DNA of 64,000 nucleotides from Chitinophaga pinensis (GCA_945907065.1 CAMDSC010000009.1:1-64000), one strand, 5' to 3'. Positions 17,595-27,040 are shown, numbered from the stretch's first letter. Translations and numbers: made by a program. The notes: generated by a model not told the origin, from the sequence alone.

Positions 17595-19841
17595 TCAATG
17601 TTTCCTTTGCTCAAATTCAATTAAAAATTCTGTCCCTTCATTTACTTTACTGGCAATACTTATTTTTCCTCCCAAAGTTTCAACCTGTGTTTTTACCATA
17701 AACAATCCCATGCCACGACCTTCAACTGACTTGTGAAATCGCTTGTATAAACCAAAAACCTGATCTCCCTTTTTTTCCATGTCAATACCCATACCGTTAT
17801 CTTTAAAAGAGAGTTGCAATACGTTATTTTTATAACAACTCTTTACTTCGATAATTGTTGGAATATCCTTTCTCCTGTATTTTATACTGTTAGAAATAAG
17901 ATTATAAAATATACTGTTCATATAACTTTTAACAGTTAGTAATGCGTCAATCATTGTAAAGTTTACACTTATTTCTATTTGATTTCCATTTATCAAAGGG
18001 TTAAGATTAGCCTCTATATCTTTTACCAAATCTGAAAATTTAACGGTTTCCTCATTTTCCTTTAAACTTTTGGTAGCATTTAATATTTGACTAAGATCCA
18101 CTATTACATCATCTAGTTTTTGGGCAGATATTGCTAAATTTTTCATTAAGTCATTCTTTTCTTCATCGCTCAAATCACCGTCTTGAAGTAATTTGGAAAC
18201 CCCTAAAATGTTGGCTACCGGCGATCGAAGATTGTGTGATACAATATAAGTGAATTGTTCTTGTGTTTTATTGCGTTGCAATAGTTCCTGTGTTATTTTT
18301 TGGCGGTACAATTCAGAAATTTTTCGTTCCGTTACATCATTTAGTGCCATTACTACGCCAAATACTTTCTTTTCAAAATTATATACCGGATAAAACCTTA
18401 TAAAATACCACCGACTTGTTCCATTGTTTTGAGGGTATTTTACTTCATGGTTTATTGATTTCCCTGCTAATGCTTCTAATGATTTTTTTCGCATAAAAGC
18501 CTGACGCTCTTTTGAAAAATATTCGATAGCATTTGTTCCGGTAACGAGGGTTTTGTTTAAATCTTCTTCCGAAAATTTTTGGGCCGGTTTATTAAATGAA
18601 ATAATTGCAAGGTCGTTATCCATTAAAATATATCCAGTATCCGAATTATCAAATATAGTATGCAGATTGGCTTCTGATTTTTCTCGTTCCTCATTCGCCT
18701 TTTTTCGTTCAGTTACATCATGGTAATTTACAATTAATGCCTTCATATTGGGGTCATCCAGCAGGTTTGTAACCGTTCCTTCTATCCAAACATAATGTCC
18801 GTTTTGGTGTAAAAATCTGAATTCTTTTGTAACTGATTTGCCCGGATTTTTTAAAAGATATTCATACACCTTACATACTTCTTCCGTTTCTTCAGGATGA
18901 ACAAACTGGAATACATTGGTATGCGATTCATCTTCAATTGTATATCCTACTATTTTTTCAACTACAGGACTTTGATAAATAAATTTTCCTTCTGCATCTA
19001 ATAATATTATTGCCGAAGAACTTTGTTTTATTAAATTTTTAAAATGCCGCTCTTTAACTATTAATTCTTCCTCGGCATTTTTTTGATTTGTAATATCAAC
19101 CATTATCCCCCGTAGATATTTTGGTTTATCTTCCTTAAAAATGGCTGTTACATTATCTTTAAACCAAACGATTCTTCCATCCGAAGCTATCATTCGGTAC
19201 TCAAAATCGTTCGTTTTATTTTTTGGTGTGTATTTTAAATATTTATCTAAAACTCTTTTTTTATCATCAGTATGGATATGGCTTTCCCAAAATAAATCGT
19301 CATTTATCCAATTATCTGTAGGATACCCCAATATTTCTTCAGCTTGTTTACTTACAAAGGTAGATCGAAACGGTTCAACATCTGCTTCCCAAACAATCCC
19401 ATTTACAGTGTTTACTAATGATAAAAATTTTTCACGTGATTTAAACAGTGCTATTTCCGCTTTTTTGCGTTGTGTAATATCCGTATAATTTGAAACAAAT
19501 CCATTTATTCTGGGAACATGAAGCATGTTTGTAATCTTCCCTTCAGTAAATATTACTTCTCCTGATTTGGTAATAAGCTTGCATGTAATTGGAATTGGAA
19601 TCCCTGGCTTTTTTAAGGCCTCAATATAAACTTCATTTGCTTTATCCCGATCGTCAGGATGCACCAATTCAGAACAAGTTTTGGCCGGCTCCTCTTTTAA
19701 TACATATCCTAATATTTTTTTTACAGCCGGGCTTTCGTATTTTACAATCCCATCTTCAGTAATTACCGTAAGTATTTCATTGCTGTTTTCTATTAATATT
19801 TTAAAAAACTCGCCGCAATCATGATAATCAACGTTACTCAT
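17595..19841 (-). CDS. Soluble multi-PAS sensor histidine kinase
   Basis: 748 residues. Four PAS/PAC units in tandem (~8-128, 131-255, 260-383, 390-510), each ending in a PAC signature such as YTDITQRKKAE, VDITNQKNAEEE and ALNDVTERKIS. The dimerisation/phosphoacceptor helix has SHNLRSPVANILG (His at ~536), and the HATPase domain has an N box (NLISNSIKYR), DNGMGID and GRGMGLFMVK, so it is a complete kinase. There are no membrane segments or signal peptide, so it senses a cytoplasmic cue or redox/ligand state. No response regulator is adjacent, so it is an orphan kinase. Confidence 0.93.
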   Translation of the reverse strand: MSNVDYHDCGEFFKILIENSNEILTVITEDGIVKYESPAVKKILGYVLKEEPAKTCSELVHPDDRDKANEVYIEALKKPGIPIPITCKLITKSGEVIFTEGKITNMLHVPRINGFVSNYTDITQRKKAEIALFKSREKFLSLVNTVNGIVWEADVEPFRSTFVSKQAEEILGYPTDNWINDDLFWESHIHTDDKKRVLDKYLKYTPKNKTNDFEYRMIASDGRIVWFKDNVTAIFKEDKPKYLRGIMVDITNQKNAEEELIVKERHFKNLIKQSSSAIILLDAEGKFIYQSPVVEKIVGYTIEDESHTNVFQFVHPEETEEVCKVYEYLLKNPGKSVTKEFRFLHQNGHYVWIEGTVTNLLDDPNMKALIVNYHDVTERKKANEEREKSEANLHTIFDNSDTGYILMDNDLAIISFNKPAQKFSEEDLNKTLVTGTNAIEYFSKERQAFMRKKSLEALAGKSINHEVKYPQNNGTSRWYFIRFYPVYNFEKKVFGVVMALNDVTERKISELYRQKITQELLQRNKTQEQFTYIVSHNLRSPVANILGVSKLLQDGDLSDEEKNDLMKNLAISAQKLDDVIVDLSQILNATKSLKENEETVKFSDLVKDIEANLNPLINGNQIEISVNFTMIDALLTVKSYMNSIFYNLISNSIKYRRKDIPTIIEVKSCYKNNVLQLSFKDNGMGIDMEKKGDQVFGLYKRFHKSVEGRGMGLFMVKTQVETLGGKISIASKVNEGTEFLIEFEQRKH

Positions 19842-19963
19842 ATTTTATAGTTACCAAGAAGATGAAATTTGTAGAATTCTAATTTACAAATTTATATATT
19901 ATTGCATTTAATACAACATGTTATTGATTATATGACATAAGATATTAAAAAAAATTAGCCCGA

Positions 19964-20614
19964 TTATACTTTTCTTGCCACACTTATACCATCTCTAATT
20001 GGCAATATAATGGTTTCAAAGGAAAGATTTTCGGCTACCATTTTATTGTATGCGTTTATGGCAATGGTTTCGTTATCTGTTTTGCTGTCGTCGGCATCAA
20101 TTACTTTTCCGCTCCATAATACATTATCGGCTATAATGACTCCTCCTGCTTTCATTTTATCTTTAAGAAGATCAAAATACATGGGATAGTTTTGTTTATC
20201 GGCGTCAATAAACACCAAGTCAAAATTTACTGTTTCCAATATTTGAGGAATTATTTTTATTGCATCGCCTAAATGAAGTCTTATTTTATTTTTAAAACCC
20301 GATTTTTCAATGTTATTTAAAATTACTTTTTCCAGTTCTTCATTTAATTCTATTGTGTCAATTTTGTTTCCTTCCTTCAAGCCTTCGGCCAAACAAATAG
20401 CTGAATAACCGGTATAAGTTCCTATTTCCAAAATATTTTTTGGTTGAAGCAGTTGTACAATCATTTTTAAAAACCGGCCTTGTAAATGCCCCGAAAGCAT
20501 TCTGGGATTTATTTGGGTAAGGTGGGTTTGTCTTGAAATTTCTTTTAGGTATTGTGGTTCTGCTGAACTGAATTTTTCACAATACTCTGAAAGTTTTGGG
20601 TCAATATAATTCAT
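19964..20614 (-). CDS. SAM-dependent O-methyltransferase (CCoAOMT-like)
   Basis: 216 residues from MNYIDPKLSEYCEKFSS; the earlier ATG (20635) would overlap the previous gene by 14 bases. It has the SAM-binding motif LEIGTYTGYSAICLAEGL, a DLVFIDADKQNYPMY acidic metal motif, then GGVIIADNVLWSGKV, all typical of the Mg2+-dependent catechol/caffeoyl-CoA O-methyltransferase family. The substrate is unknown. It is cytoplasmic. It follows the membrane endonuclease-like gene by 7 bases on the same strand, so the two are likely co-transcribed. Confidence 0.88.
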   Translation of the reverse strand: MNYIDPKLSEYCEKFSSAEPQYLKEISRQTHLTQINPRMLSGHLQGRFLKMIVQLLQPKNILEIGTYTGYSAICLAEGLKEGNKIDTIELNEELEKVILNNIEKSGFKNKIRLHLGDAIKIIPQILETVNFDLVFIDADKQNYPMYFDLLKDKMKAGGVIIADNVLWSGKVIDADDSKTDNETIAINAYNKMVAENLSFETIILPIRDGISVARKV

Positions 20615-20621
20615 CGAATTT

Positions 20622-21695
20622 TTATTTAATGTCAATTATAGTCTCTATCATTTTATGATCTGAATTAAAACTTTTAGAAGCCAAATAATTATAGGAAACC
20701 ATTGATGTATCGTGCAAAATATAATCGATTCTTAACGTTGGCAATGGGCCGGTGTATGTTCCTCCTATTCCGTTTCCACTTTCCATAAAACAATCTTTCA
20801 TGTTTTCGCTCAATGTATTGTAGGCAAACGATTGTGGCGTATCGTTAAAATCGCCACATAAAATAATAGGTTTATGACACGATTCCATATTTTCTTTTAC
20901 CAAAATGGCCTGTTCACCTCGTTTTATAAATGCTGTTTTTAACCTGTCATAAATATTTTTTGATACCTGAATAGTACTCTCGGTATCTTCTCCTATTTTT
21001 TTTAATAACTCATAATCTGTTCGGGCTAGTTTTAATGATTGTAAGTGAATATTGTAAACTCTTATTATTTTAGAGTTGTATTTTACATCGGCATACAAAC
21101 AGAGGTTTACCGAGTTAAATCCAAAATCAAAATCGCCATAATCCACAATTTTATTTTTTGAAAACACAATGATTCCGTACCTCGATTTTCCTGATTTCCG
21201 TTTTAAGGTTCGCAAATAATGGTAACGCAATCCTGTATTTTTCTTTATCTCCTTAATGGCTGTGGAGCCATTTACATCTAGATTATAAAACTCTTGAATA
21301 CAAAGAATGTCAGGGTTTTTTTCAGCTATTTCTGCTATAAATTTATCAAAGAAATTAGCATCTTCATATATACCAAAAAGCTTGGCATTAAATGAAATAA
21401 CTTTTAGTTTTCCTTCCCTAACAGGTGAAGTCTTGGCTCCAAAGGTTACTAATTTATTGATACTGCTAATGCCTAAAACCAATACTGCCAGATTAAATAC
21501 AAATCGTAGTTTTTTAACAATTAACCAATAGATGAGAAACAACAGATTTAGAAACAAAAAAAGAGGATGGAGTAATCCAAAAAAGGCGGCTGGCCAAAAT
21601 ATAGAAGGATTAATGTAAGGCGCAGCATAAGCTAGTAAAAGTGCAGCTATTACAAGATAGTTAAGGTATTTTAATATGATATTTACAACTATCAA
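20622..21695 (-). CDS. Membrane-anchored endonuclease/exonuclease/phosphatase-fold protein
   Basis: 357 residues. Three N-terminal membrane segments (residues ~10-90) carry an extracytoplasmic EEP domain. Motifs: VISFNAKLFG, DILCIQEF, VYNIHLQSL, LCGDFNDTP, RIDYILHD and SDHKMI, so the Glu, His, Asp-Asn and terminal Asp-His catalytic set is intact. The fold includes nucleases and phosphodiesterases such as sphingomyelinases. With membrane anchoring, lipid or envelope substrates are possible, but this is inference. It sits between a rhomboid gene (55-base gap) and the O-methyltransferase. Confidence 0.85.
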   Translation of the reverse strand: MIVVNIILKYLNYLVIAALLLAYAAPYINPSIFWPAAFFGLLHPLFLFLNLLFLIYWLIVKKLRFVFNLAVLVLGISSINKLVTFGAKTSPVREGKLKVISFNAKLFGIYEDANFFDKFIAEIAEKNPDILCIQEFYNLDVNGSTAIKEIKKNTGLRYHYLRTLKRKSGKSRYGIIVFSKNKIVDYGDFDFGFNSVNLCLYADVKYNSKIIRVYNIHLQSLKLARTDYELLKKIGEDTESTIQVSKNIYDRLKTAFIKRGEQAILVKENMESCHKPIILCGDFNDTPQSFAYNTLSENMKDCFMESGNGIGGTYTGPLPTLRIDYILHDTSMVSYNYLASKSFNSDHKMIETIIDIK

Positions 21696-21750
21696 TTACT
21701 AATTTTATTAATACGAATTACGGTCTTTTATTACCCGATTTAAGAAGAAT

Positions 21751-22659
21751 TTATTCACTCGCCCTAAAAAGAATTTCCTTTTCCTCCTTAGTAAGGCTGT
21801 CATATCCCGAGTTGGATATTTTATCCAATATGGCATCTATTTCATCCTGATTGGGTTTTACATTGCGCTTATCATTTCGCTTATTTGCTCTTTTGGTTTC
21901 AGTATTTGAATATACTTTTTCGCGGAAAATTTTTTTCTCGTCGGGCTTGGATGATTTGGGAATAATTTTATTAAGGTTGTTAAATAACTTACTAAACGGA
22001 TTATTTACTCGCCCCTGAATTGATAAAATATAAAACACCCCAAAAAATGCACCGCCTAAATGTGCTATTCCCCCGCCTGGGTTTCCATCCGGTATTCCGG
22101 CTATATCAAATAAAATTAATCCTAAAGCCAACCATTTTAGTTTGACTCTAAAAACACCAAACAGCAATATTTCATAATTTGGAACTAAAGTGGCTGAGGC
22201 AGCTGTAATAGCCATAACACTTCCAGATGCACCTACTAAAAGTCCAAACGATTTGGATGCGGCAAATACCGGGAAAACGTTATAACTAATTAAAAAAATA
22301 AATGCCCCAATAATTCCACCTCCTAAGTAGGTGATCCATACTTTTTTCGACCCCAAAAAATCATGCAAAATAGTTCCCATAAAAAAGAACATTAACATAT
22401 TAAAAAGAATATGGAAAATGCCAGTATGCATAAACTGGTATGTTATTGGTGACCATAACCTAAGTAGAAATAATTTTATATCACCTGGAACATAAAGATA
22501 ATTTATAGCCTCATTAGCTAAACCTGAAAGATTAAAAAAGAACATCAAAAGCCTGAAAATCGAAACCACTGCAAATACCAAAATATTTATTAGCAGCAAT
22601 TGATTAACAGCTGATGAGGTGTTTAATAACTTATATTTTATTTCTTCCCAAAGGGTCAT
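21751..22659 (-). CDS. Rhomboid-family intramembrane serine protease (long form)
   Basis: 302 residues. A six-helix rhomboid core with catalytic serine in GASGSVMAI (~143) and catalytic histidine in IAHLGGAFFGVFY (~200). A basic cytoplasmic tail of ~90 residues ends in DEIDAILDKISNSGYDSLTK, a motif I recall as conserved at the end of Bacteroidota rhomboids. It cleaves membrane-protein substrates within or near the bilayer; the substrate is unknown. It follows another rhomboid gene by 2 bases, so the two are translationally close and may act on related substrates or be differently tuned copies. Confidence 0.92.
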   Translation of the reverse strand: MTLWEEIKYKLLNTSSAVNQLLLINILVFAVVSIFRLLMFFFNLSGLANEAINYLYVPGDIKLFLLRLWSPITYQFMHTGIFHILFNMLMFFFMGTILHDFLGSKKVWITYLGGGIIGAFIFLISYNVFPVFAASKSFGLLVGASGSVMAITAASATLVPNYEILLFGVFRVKLKWLALGLILFDIAGIPDGNPGGGIAHLGGAFFGVFYILSIQGRVNNPFSKLFNNLNKIIPKSSKPDEKKIFREKVYSNTETKRANKRNDKRNVKPNQDEIDAILDKISNSGYDSLTKEEKEILFRASE

Positions 22660-22661
22660 AA

Positions 22662-23342
22662 TTAGAAAAACGTTTTTCTATTGGTTTTGTTCCAATACAA
22701 CACTAATAAAAATCCAAAAAGTAAGCCACCAACGTGGGCAAAATGTGCAATGTTATCATTATTACCATTGGCCACGCCAAGATAAAGTTCAATAAGACCA
22801 TAACCAATGGCCAAATATTTTGCCTTTATGGGAAATGGGATAAACATAAGATATAATTCAGTATTGGGGAAGATGGTTGCAAACGCAGCCATCAAGCCCA
22901 TTATTGCTCCCGATGCACCAATAGTTACTTTATTATAAATACGGTAAATTTCTTCCGATATTTCAGCAACTTTATTTCTTGGCATTAAAAATCCGGTTTC
23001 ATTAAACACCTTTAATGCATCTACAAAAAATATAAATATGGCCGAACCGGCTACACAGAAAAGATAGAAAAATAGAAACTTTTTTTCACCCCAAATCAGC
23101 TCAAGTCGGCTGCCAAAAATATACAAACCAAACATATTGAGGAGTAAATGCATTATGCCTCCATGTACAAATTGATAAGTAAAAATTTGATAAGGTCTAA
23201 AATCCTTACTGTCGAAATAATGCAAACCCAGCATTGATGAAACATCGAATCGCATGAGAATTGATAAAATAAAAACCCCAACATTTATATAAATCAGGTT
23301 TTTACAAATCGGGGGCAGCGGAGCCATTTGACCAAATCTCAT
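22662..23342 (-). CDS. Rhomboid-family intramembrane serine protease (short form)
   Basis: 226 residues, six membrane helices. Catalytic Ser is in TIGASGAIMGLM (~143) and His in IAHFAHVGGLLFG (~199-202). A conserved HGGIMHLLLNMFGLYIFG segment precedes the catalytic serine, as expected. Unlike its neighbour it has no soluble C-terminal tail. It sits between mrp and the long rhomboid (2-base gap). Substrate unknown. Confidence 0.92.
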   Translation of the reverse strand: MRFGQMAPLPPICKNLIYINVGVFILSILMRFDVSSMLGLHYFDSKDFRPYQIFTYQFVHGGIMHLLLNMFGLYIFGSRLELIWGEKKFLFFYLFCVAGSAIFIFFVDALKVFNETGFLMPRNKVAEISEEIYRIYNKVTIGASGAIMGLMAAFATIFPNTELYLMFIPFPIKAKYLAIGYGLIELYLGVANGNNDNIAHFAHVGGLLFGFLLVLYWNKTNRKTFF

Positions 23343-23356
23343 TTTTATTCAAAATT

Positions 23357-24424
23357 TTATACCGCCATCGATACATTATTTTTAATCGAAACCTGCTGTG
23401 CTAAGGCTTCTGTTATTTGTTTCAATTGTTCGGTGGCCGCATTGTGATTGTGAAATGGATTAATACCTTCATCAGCAAATGAACGCAAATTTTCGAATAT
23501 TGGTATATGTCCAATTACAGGCACATCAAATTCTTTGGATAAAACATCGCCCCCACCTTTTCCAAAAATATAGTATTTTTTATCGGGTGCATCAGCAGGA
23601 ACAAACCAGCTCATGTTTTCTACAATTCCTAATATTGGCACCTTTACACCTTCTGTTCTAAACATACTCATGGCTCGTCGGCAATCGGCGATGGCCATGT
23701 CTTGAGGAGTGGTAACCATTACAACTCCAGTTAACGGAATTTGCTGCGCAACTGTTAGGTGAATATCTCCGGTGCCCGGAGGTAAATCAATTATCAGGTA
23801 ATCCAACTCTCCCCATTGCGCATCATTTGCTAATTGTTTAAAAGCGGATGAAAGCATTGGCCCTCGCCATACCACGGGTTGATTTTCGGCTACCATAAAA
23901 CCTATGGACATTATTTTAATTCCATCTTTTTCGGCAGGTATCATTTTTCCTTCAGCAGAGGTTCTTATTTGTTGGCCTTTTACACCCATCATTATTGGAA
24001 TAGAGGGGCCATAAATATCCGCATCCAATATCCCAACTTTGGCACCAAGGTGTGATAAACCATATGCCAAATTAGCTGCTACAGTACTTTTGCCTACACC
24101 TCCTTTTCCTGAAGCTACAGCTATAATATTTTTAACATTGGGAAATACTTCTGCATTATCACGTTTCGTGGTAACCCTAGCACTCATATTGATTTTAATT
24201 TCTTCTACTTCTTTTATAAAATGCTTCACGGCATTATTACAGGCTCGTTCTATCATTTCTTTCATCGGGCAAGCCGGGGTGGTTAGCTCCACAGTAAACG
24301 AAACATTTTTGCCATCTATCTCAATATCTTTAACCATTCCAAGTGTTACAATGTCTTTATGAAGATCTGGATCATCAACATAACTTAATGCCTGGAGAAT
24401 ATCTTTAGGGGTTATATCATTCAT
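23357..24424 (-). CDS. apbC: Mrp/ApbC-type iron-sulfur carrier ATPase
   Basis: 355 residues. An N-terminal MIP18/DUF59 domain (~5-85, with DPDLHKDIVTLGMV) is fused to a ParA/Mrp ATPase with a deviant Walker A SGKGGVGKSTVAAN (~104) and DYLIIDLPPGTGD. The family carries 4Fe-4S clusters to client proteins. The CxxC pair that bridges the cluster in E. coli Apbc (ICSNC) is missing here; the equivalent stretch reads FVPADAPDKKYY. It could bind clusters through the DUF59 cysteine (TTPACPMKEM) or act differently. It overlaps the upstream DUF6787 gene by ATGA. Confidence 0.93.
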   Translation of the reverse strand: MNDITPKDILQALSYVDDPDLHKDIVTLGMVKDIEIDGKNVSFTVELTTPACPMKEMIERACNNAVKHFIKEVEEIKINMSARVTTKRDNAEVFPNVKNIIAVASGKGGVGKSTVAANLAYGLSHLGAKVGILDADIYGPSIPIMMGVKGQQIRTSAEGKMIPAEKDGIKIMSIGFMVAENQPVVWRGPMLSSAFKQLANDAQWGELDYLIIDLPPGTGDIHLTVAQQIPLTGVVMVTTPQDMAIADCRRAMSMFRTEGVKVPILGIVENMSWFVPADAPDKKYYIFGKGGGDVLSKEFDVPVIGHIPIFENLRSFADEGINPFHNHNAATEQLKQITEALAQQVSIKNNVSMAV

Positions 24425-24735
24425 TTTTTATTTTTTTTAAATATATTAACTATTCTACCAAAAAAACGTTTTTCAAAAGCAAAGAAAAACTGAAATTTTC
24501 CAAAAATAAAACCATAAATCAACAACAGAATATTGTAAAAAACCAAGAGTGCTAATGTATAACAAACTCCTCGTAAAAATTGATGTTCAATACTTGGAAT
24601 TCCTAAGGCTTCAAAAATTGGTTTTTTAATATAAAGGGATGTAAAACCGGTAAAGGTAAAAACAAGAAGTATTATCAAAATATCACTTGTGGATTTAGCT
24701 CCCCATCGATGTTTCAGTTTTTCGATAAAGTTCAT
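24421..24735 (-). CDS. DUF6787-like membrane protein
   Basis: 104 residues from MNFIEKLKHRWGAKSTSD; an upstream in-frame ATG (24771) would add an atypical MGVRRLCITFAP. A short cytoplasmic start with an RWG motif precedes two membrane helices (~20-35 and ~60-85) and a basic end. This matches a small Bacteroidota family sometimes mislabelled as prolipoprotein diacylglyceryl transferase. The function is unknown. Its stop overlaps the mrp start by four bases, so translation is coupled. Confidence 0.7.
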   Translation of the reverse strand: MNFIEKLKHRWGAKSTSDILIILLVFTFTGFTSLYIKKPIFEALGIPSIEHQFLRGVCYTLALLVFYNILLLIYGFIFGKFQFFFAFEKRFFGRIVNIFKKNKK

Positions 24736-24839
24736 TGGTGCGAAGGTAATGCAAAGCCTCCTAACCCCCAAAGGCGGAATTTATAAGAATTTAGATTTTG
24801 CTCTTGTCAAATCTCCCAAAATAAACTTAGTTTGAACTT

Positions 24840-26066
24840 GTGTTTAAGGCATATATTTTTACAATTCTATTAGCAGTTTTTAGCTTTAACAGCCTTGCAC
24901 AAAACCACAATTTTGCACAAAAAACTATCGATACTTTAGCTTCATCTGCTTTTTATGGAAGAGGATATGTTAAGGACGGCGATAAAAAAGCAGCTATATT
25001 TATTTCAAAATTCTATTCAAATACAGGTCTAAAACCATTTAAAAATTCAAGCTATTTGTATCCCTTTTCTTTTCCGGTAAATACATTTCCAAGTAAATGT
25101 GAAGTAAAAATAGATGGAAAAACTTTAGTGCCAGGAGTAGATTATATAGTAAATCCGGGATGTCCTTCCATTCGAAAAAAATTAATCATACAATCCATTT
25201 CTGACCATAAAAGCTATCCTGAAAAAAGGAAAAGAACCGCGCTATTGTATGATACTTCCTACAAACTTGAAAAACAGGAATTGGCATCAGCCGGTAACTT
25301 CAATTTAAAAATTCATCTTCAAAAAAAACTAACGTGGAGCGTGGCTACTTCTAAAGATAGCCGTTCAGGAATCGAAATTTTAAAGACTTCTTTTCCTGTT
25401 AACTCCAAAAAAATTAAGGTAAAAATCATATCCAAAATGGTGAATCATGATGCCTTTAATGTTATTGGATACATTGAAGGAACTGAAATAAAAGATACGT
25501 TTATAGTTCTCACCGCTCATTACGATCATTTAGGAATGATGGGAAAAACTATTTTTCCTGGAGCTAATGATAATGCCAGTGGGGTAGCTATGATGATGGA
25601 TATGGCCAAATATTTTAGTAAAAATCCTTGTAAATATTCAATAGCTTTTATTGCCTTTGCAGGTGAAGAACCTGGATTGATAGGAAGTAAAAGTTATACT
25701 GATATTCCTTGGGCTGAATTGCCTTTGGGAAAAATAAAATTCTTAATCAATTTGGATTTGATGGGAAGCGGTGAAAAAGGAATGGCGGTAGTAAATGCTA
25801 CTATTTTTCCGGATTATTTTAATAAACTACAGCAAGCCAATGGAAATGCTGAAAAAAAATATTTAACAGGTTTTAAAAGTCGGGGGAAAGCAGCCAACAG
25901 CGACCATTACTGGTTTGTAGAACGTGGCGTTAAAGGATTTTTCTTTTATTTAATGGGGGATTATAACCACTACCACGATATTGGCGACAATACCAAAAAT
26001 TTGAGACTCGGTGAATTTTATGACAAATCCTTTTTATTGATTCGCGATTTTATTCTATTGATTTAA
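24840..26066 (+). CDS. Secreted M28-family zinc aminopeptidase
   Basis: 408 residues from GTG; the signal peptide ends near SLAQ. The C-terminal ~190 residues carry the five M28 zinc ligands: HYDHLG (~226), ANDNASGVA, AFAGEEPGLIGS, INLDLMG, and the final His in NHYHDIGD. Glu of EE is the general base. It probably trims peptides in the periplasm or outside. A TTG-N20-TTAGTTTG stretch just before the start may be its promoter. It converges on a tiny lipoprotein gene, with the two stops overlapping by four bases. Confidence 0.9.
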   Translation: MFKAYIFTILLAVFSFNSLAQNHNFAQKTIDTLASSAFYGRGYVKDGDKKAAIFISKFYSNTGLKPFKNSSYLYPFSFPVNTFPSKCEVKIDGKTLVPGVDYIVNPGCPSIRKKLIIQSISDHKSYPEKRKRTALLYDTSYKLEKQELASAGNFNLKIHLQKKLTWSVATSKDSRSGIEILKTSFPVNSKKIKVKIISKMVNHDAFNVIGYIEGTEIKDTFIVLTAHYDHLGMMGKTIFPGANDNASGVAMMMDMAKYFSKNPCKYSIAFIAFAGEEPGLIGSKSYTDIPWAELPLGKIKFLINLDLMGSGEKGMAVVNATIFPDYFNKLQQANGNAEKKYLTGFKSRGKAANSDHYWFVERGVKGFFFYLMGDYNHYHDIGDNTKNLRLGEFYDKSFLLIRDFILLI

Positions 26067-26197
26067 AATTTTAACGGGCATTTACAGCCATTACTGTAAT
26101 AGCCTTTTGGGCTTTTATGGCGTTTGGTGGCACTGCACGATGAGAAAAGAAATACTCCCAATAAACCTATCACAACTATTAATCTTATTTGTTTCAT
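26063..26197 (-). CDS. 44-aa lipoprotein with C-terminal Cys-x-Cys
   Basis: A short ORF that fills the gap: signal peptide MKQIRLIVVIGLLGVF, lipobox FSSC, then a mature peptide of 24 residues, SATKRHKSPKGYYSNG followed by CKCPLKF. Small basic Bacteroidota lipoproteins with a C-terminal CNCP/CKCP signature are familiar, though unnamed. A promoter fit (TTG-N20-GAACTTTG at 26217-26247) lies directly upstream, and its stop overlaps the stop of the convergent peptidase gene. Size and clean signal peptide favour a real gene. Confidence 0.7.
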   Translation of the reverse strand: MKQIRLIVVIGLLGVFLFSSCSATKRHKSPKGYYSNGCKCPLKF

Positions 26198-26216
26198 CTT
26201 AATTTTAAGAACGATA

Positions 26217-26247
26217 CAAAGTTCCGATTATTACCTCAAATTATCAA
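26217..26247 (-). promoter_or_regulatory. Candidate promoter for the 44-aa lipoprotein
   Basis: Minus-strand TTG (26245-26247), 20 bases, then GAACTTTG (one mismatch to TAnnTTTG), ending 19 bases before the ATG. Confidence 0.35.
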
Positions 26248-26258
26248 GTATTTTAAAA

Positions 26259-26885
26259 TCAGCTTAATGTATAAAACTCTGTTTTTTCTGTCGTATGGTT
26301 TCGTATCAAACCGGTGCTTATTAAATTTACAAGAATTTTGGAAGCCCGATATCGGCTTAGGTTTAACATTTTGCTATATTGCTTTAGGGTAATTCTTTCG
26401 TTTTGTGCCAAATATTCAAATAATGCTTTTTCCTTAGACGAATAATTAATTTTGGTGCCATGTTCCTGATTTTGCCGTCTTAAAACATCTACCACCACCT
26501 TGCTTGCTAGCAAACTTTTATCAGCTACCCGAATATAAACCCACCAGTTTCCTTCTTCATCCTTGGCATAATAGGGTTTGTCATTACCTTGCAAGACGCG
26601 GCATTCTAAAACTAATTTCCCATCTATTTCCCACTCCTCTATTTCTATTTTTACTTCGGGTTTGCAAAAAAAGGAAGCTGCCAAATCCAGCATATATTTT
26701 TCATCCTCGGTTCTAATTCCGGCCACCGTTTTATTATCGCGAATACCTACCAACAAAGTGCCGCCTTTATGATTGGCAAAGGCCGCCATGGTTTTGGCAA
26801 TTTTTGAAGCACTGGAAATAGTTTGCTTAAAATCGAGAGTATCATCCTCGCCTCTGATTAGCATTTTAAGAATGTGGGGCTGCAT
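26259..26885 (-). CDS. AlbA_2 (Schlafen-like) domain protein with winged helix
   Basis: 208 residues from MQPHILKMLIRGED; an ATG 27 bases earlier is less likely. The AlbA_2 domain covers ~8-125 (TLDFKQTISSASKIAKTMAA, then GGTLLVGIRDNKTVAGIR), the nucleic-acid/nucleotide-binding module related to Schlafen. The last ~60 residues look like a winged helix (ITLKQYSKMLNLSRYRASKI). This domain pair is common in putative transcription regulators and occurs in some defence genes. No partner is evident here; the neighbours are ordinary. Confidence 0.85.
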   Translation of the reverse strand: MQPHILKMLIRGEDDTLDFKQTISSASKIAKTMAAFANHKGGTLLVGIRDNKTVAGIRTEDEKYMLDLAASFFCKPEVKIEIEEWEIDGKLVLECRVLQGNDKPYYAKDEEGNWWVYIRVADKSLLASKVVVDVLRRQNQEHGTKINYSSKEKALFEYLAQNERITLKQYSKMLNLSRYRASKILVNLISTGLIRNHTTEKTEFYTLS

Positions 26886-27040
26886 AGTATTTACCCTTCG
26901 GTTCGTGTGCAAGTTATAATATGTAAAACGTATGTCTGGGTAAAATTGTTTACATGTTTTGCACGAAAGAAAAATATTACTCCTTGTTTTGAAAGATTAG
27001 CCTTTTTTTCGTAACCTTTGTATAACCATTTATTAAAAAA

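Noticed and set aside
19430-19445. CACGTG core in TTTTTCACGTGATTTA
   Set aside because: Only 12 of 16 bases match parS, and the right arm AAAC is lost; not called.
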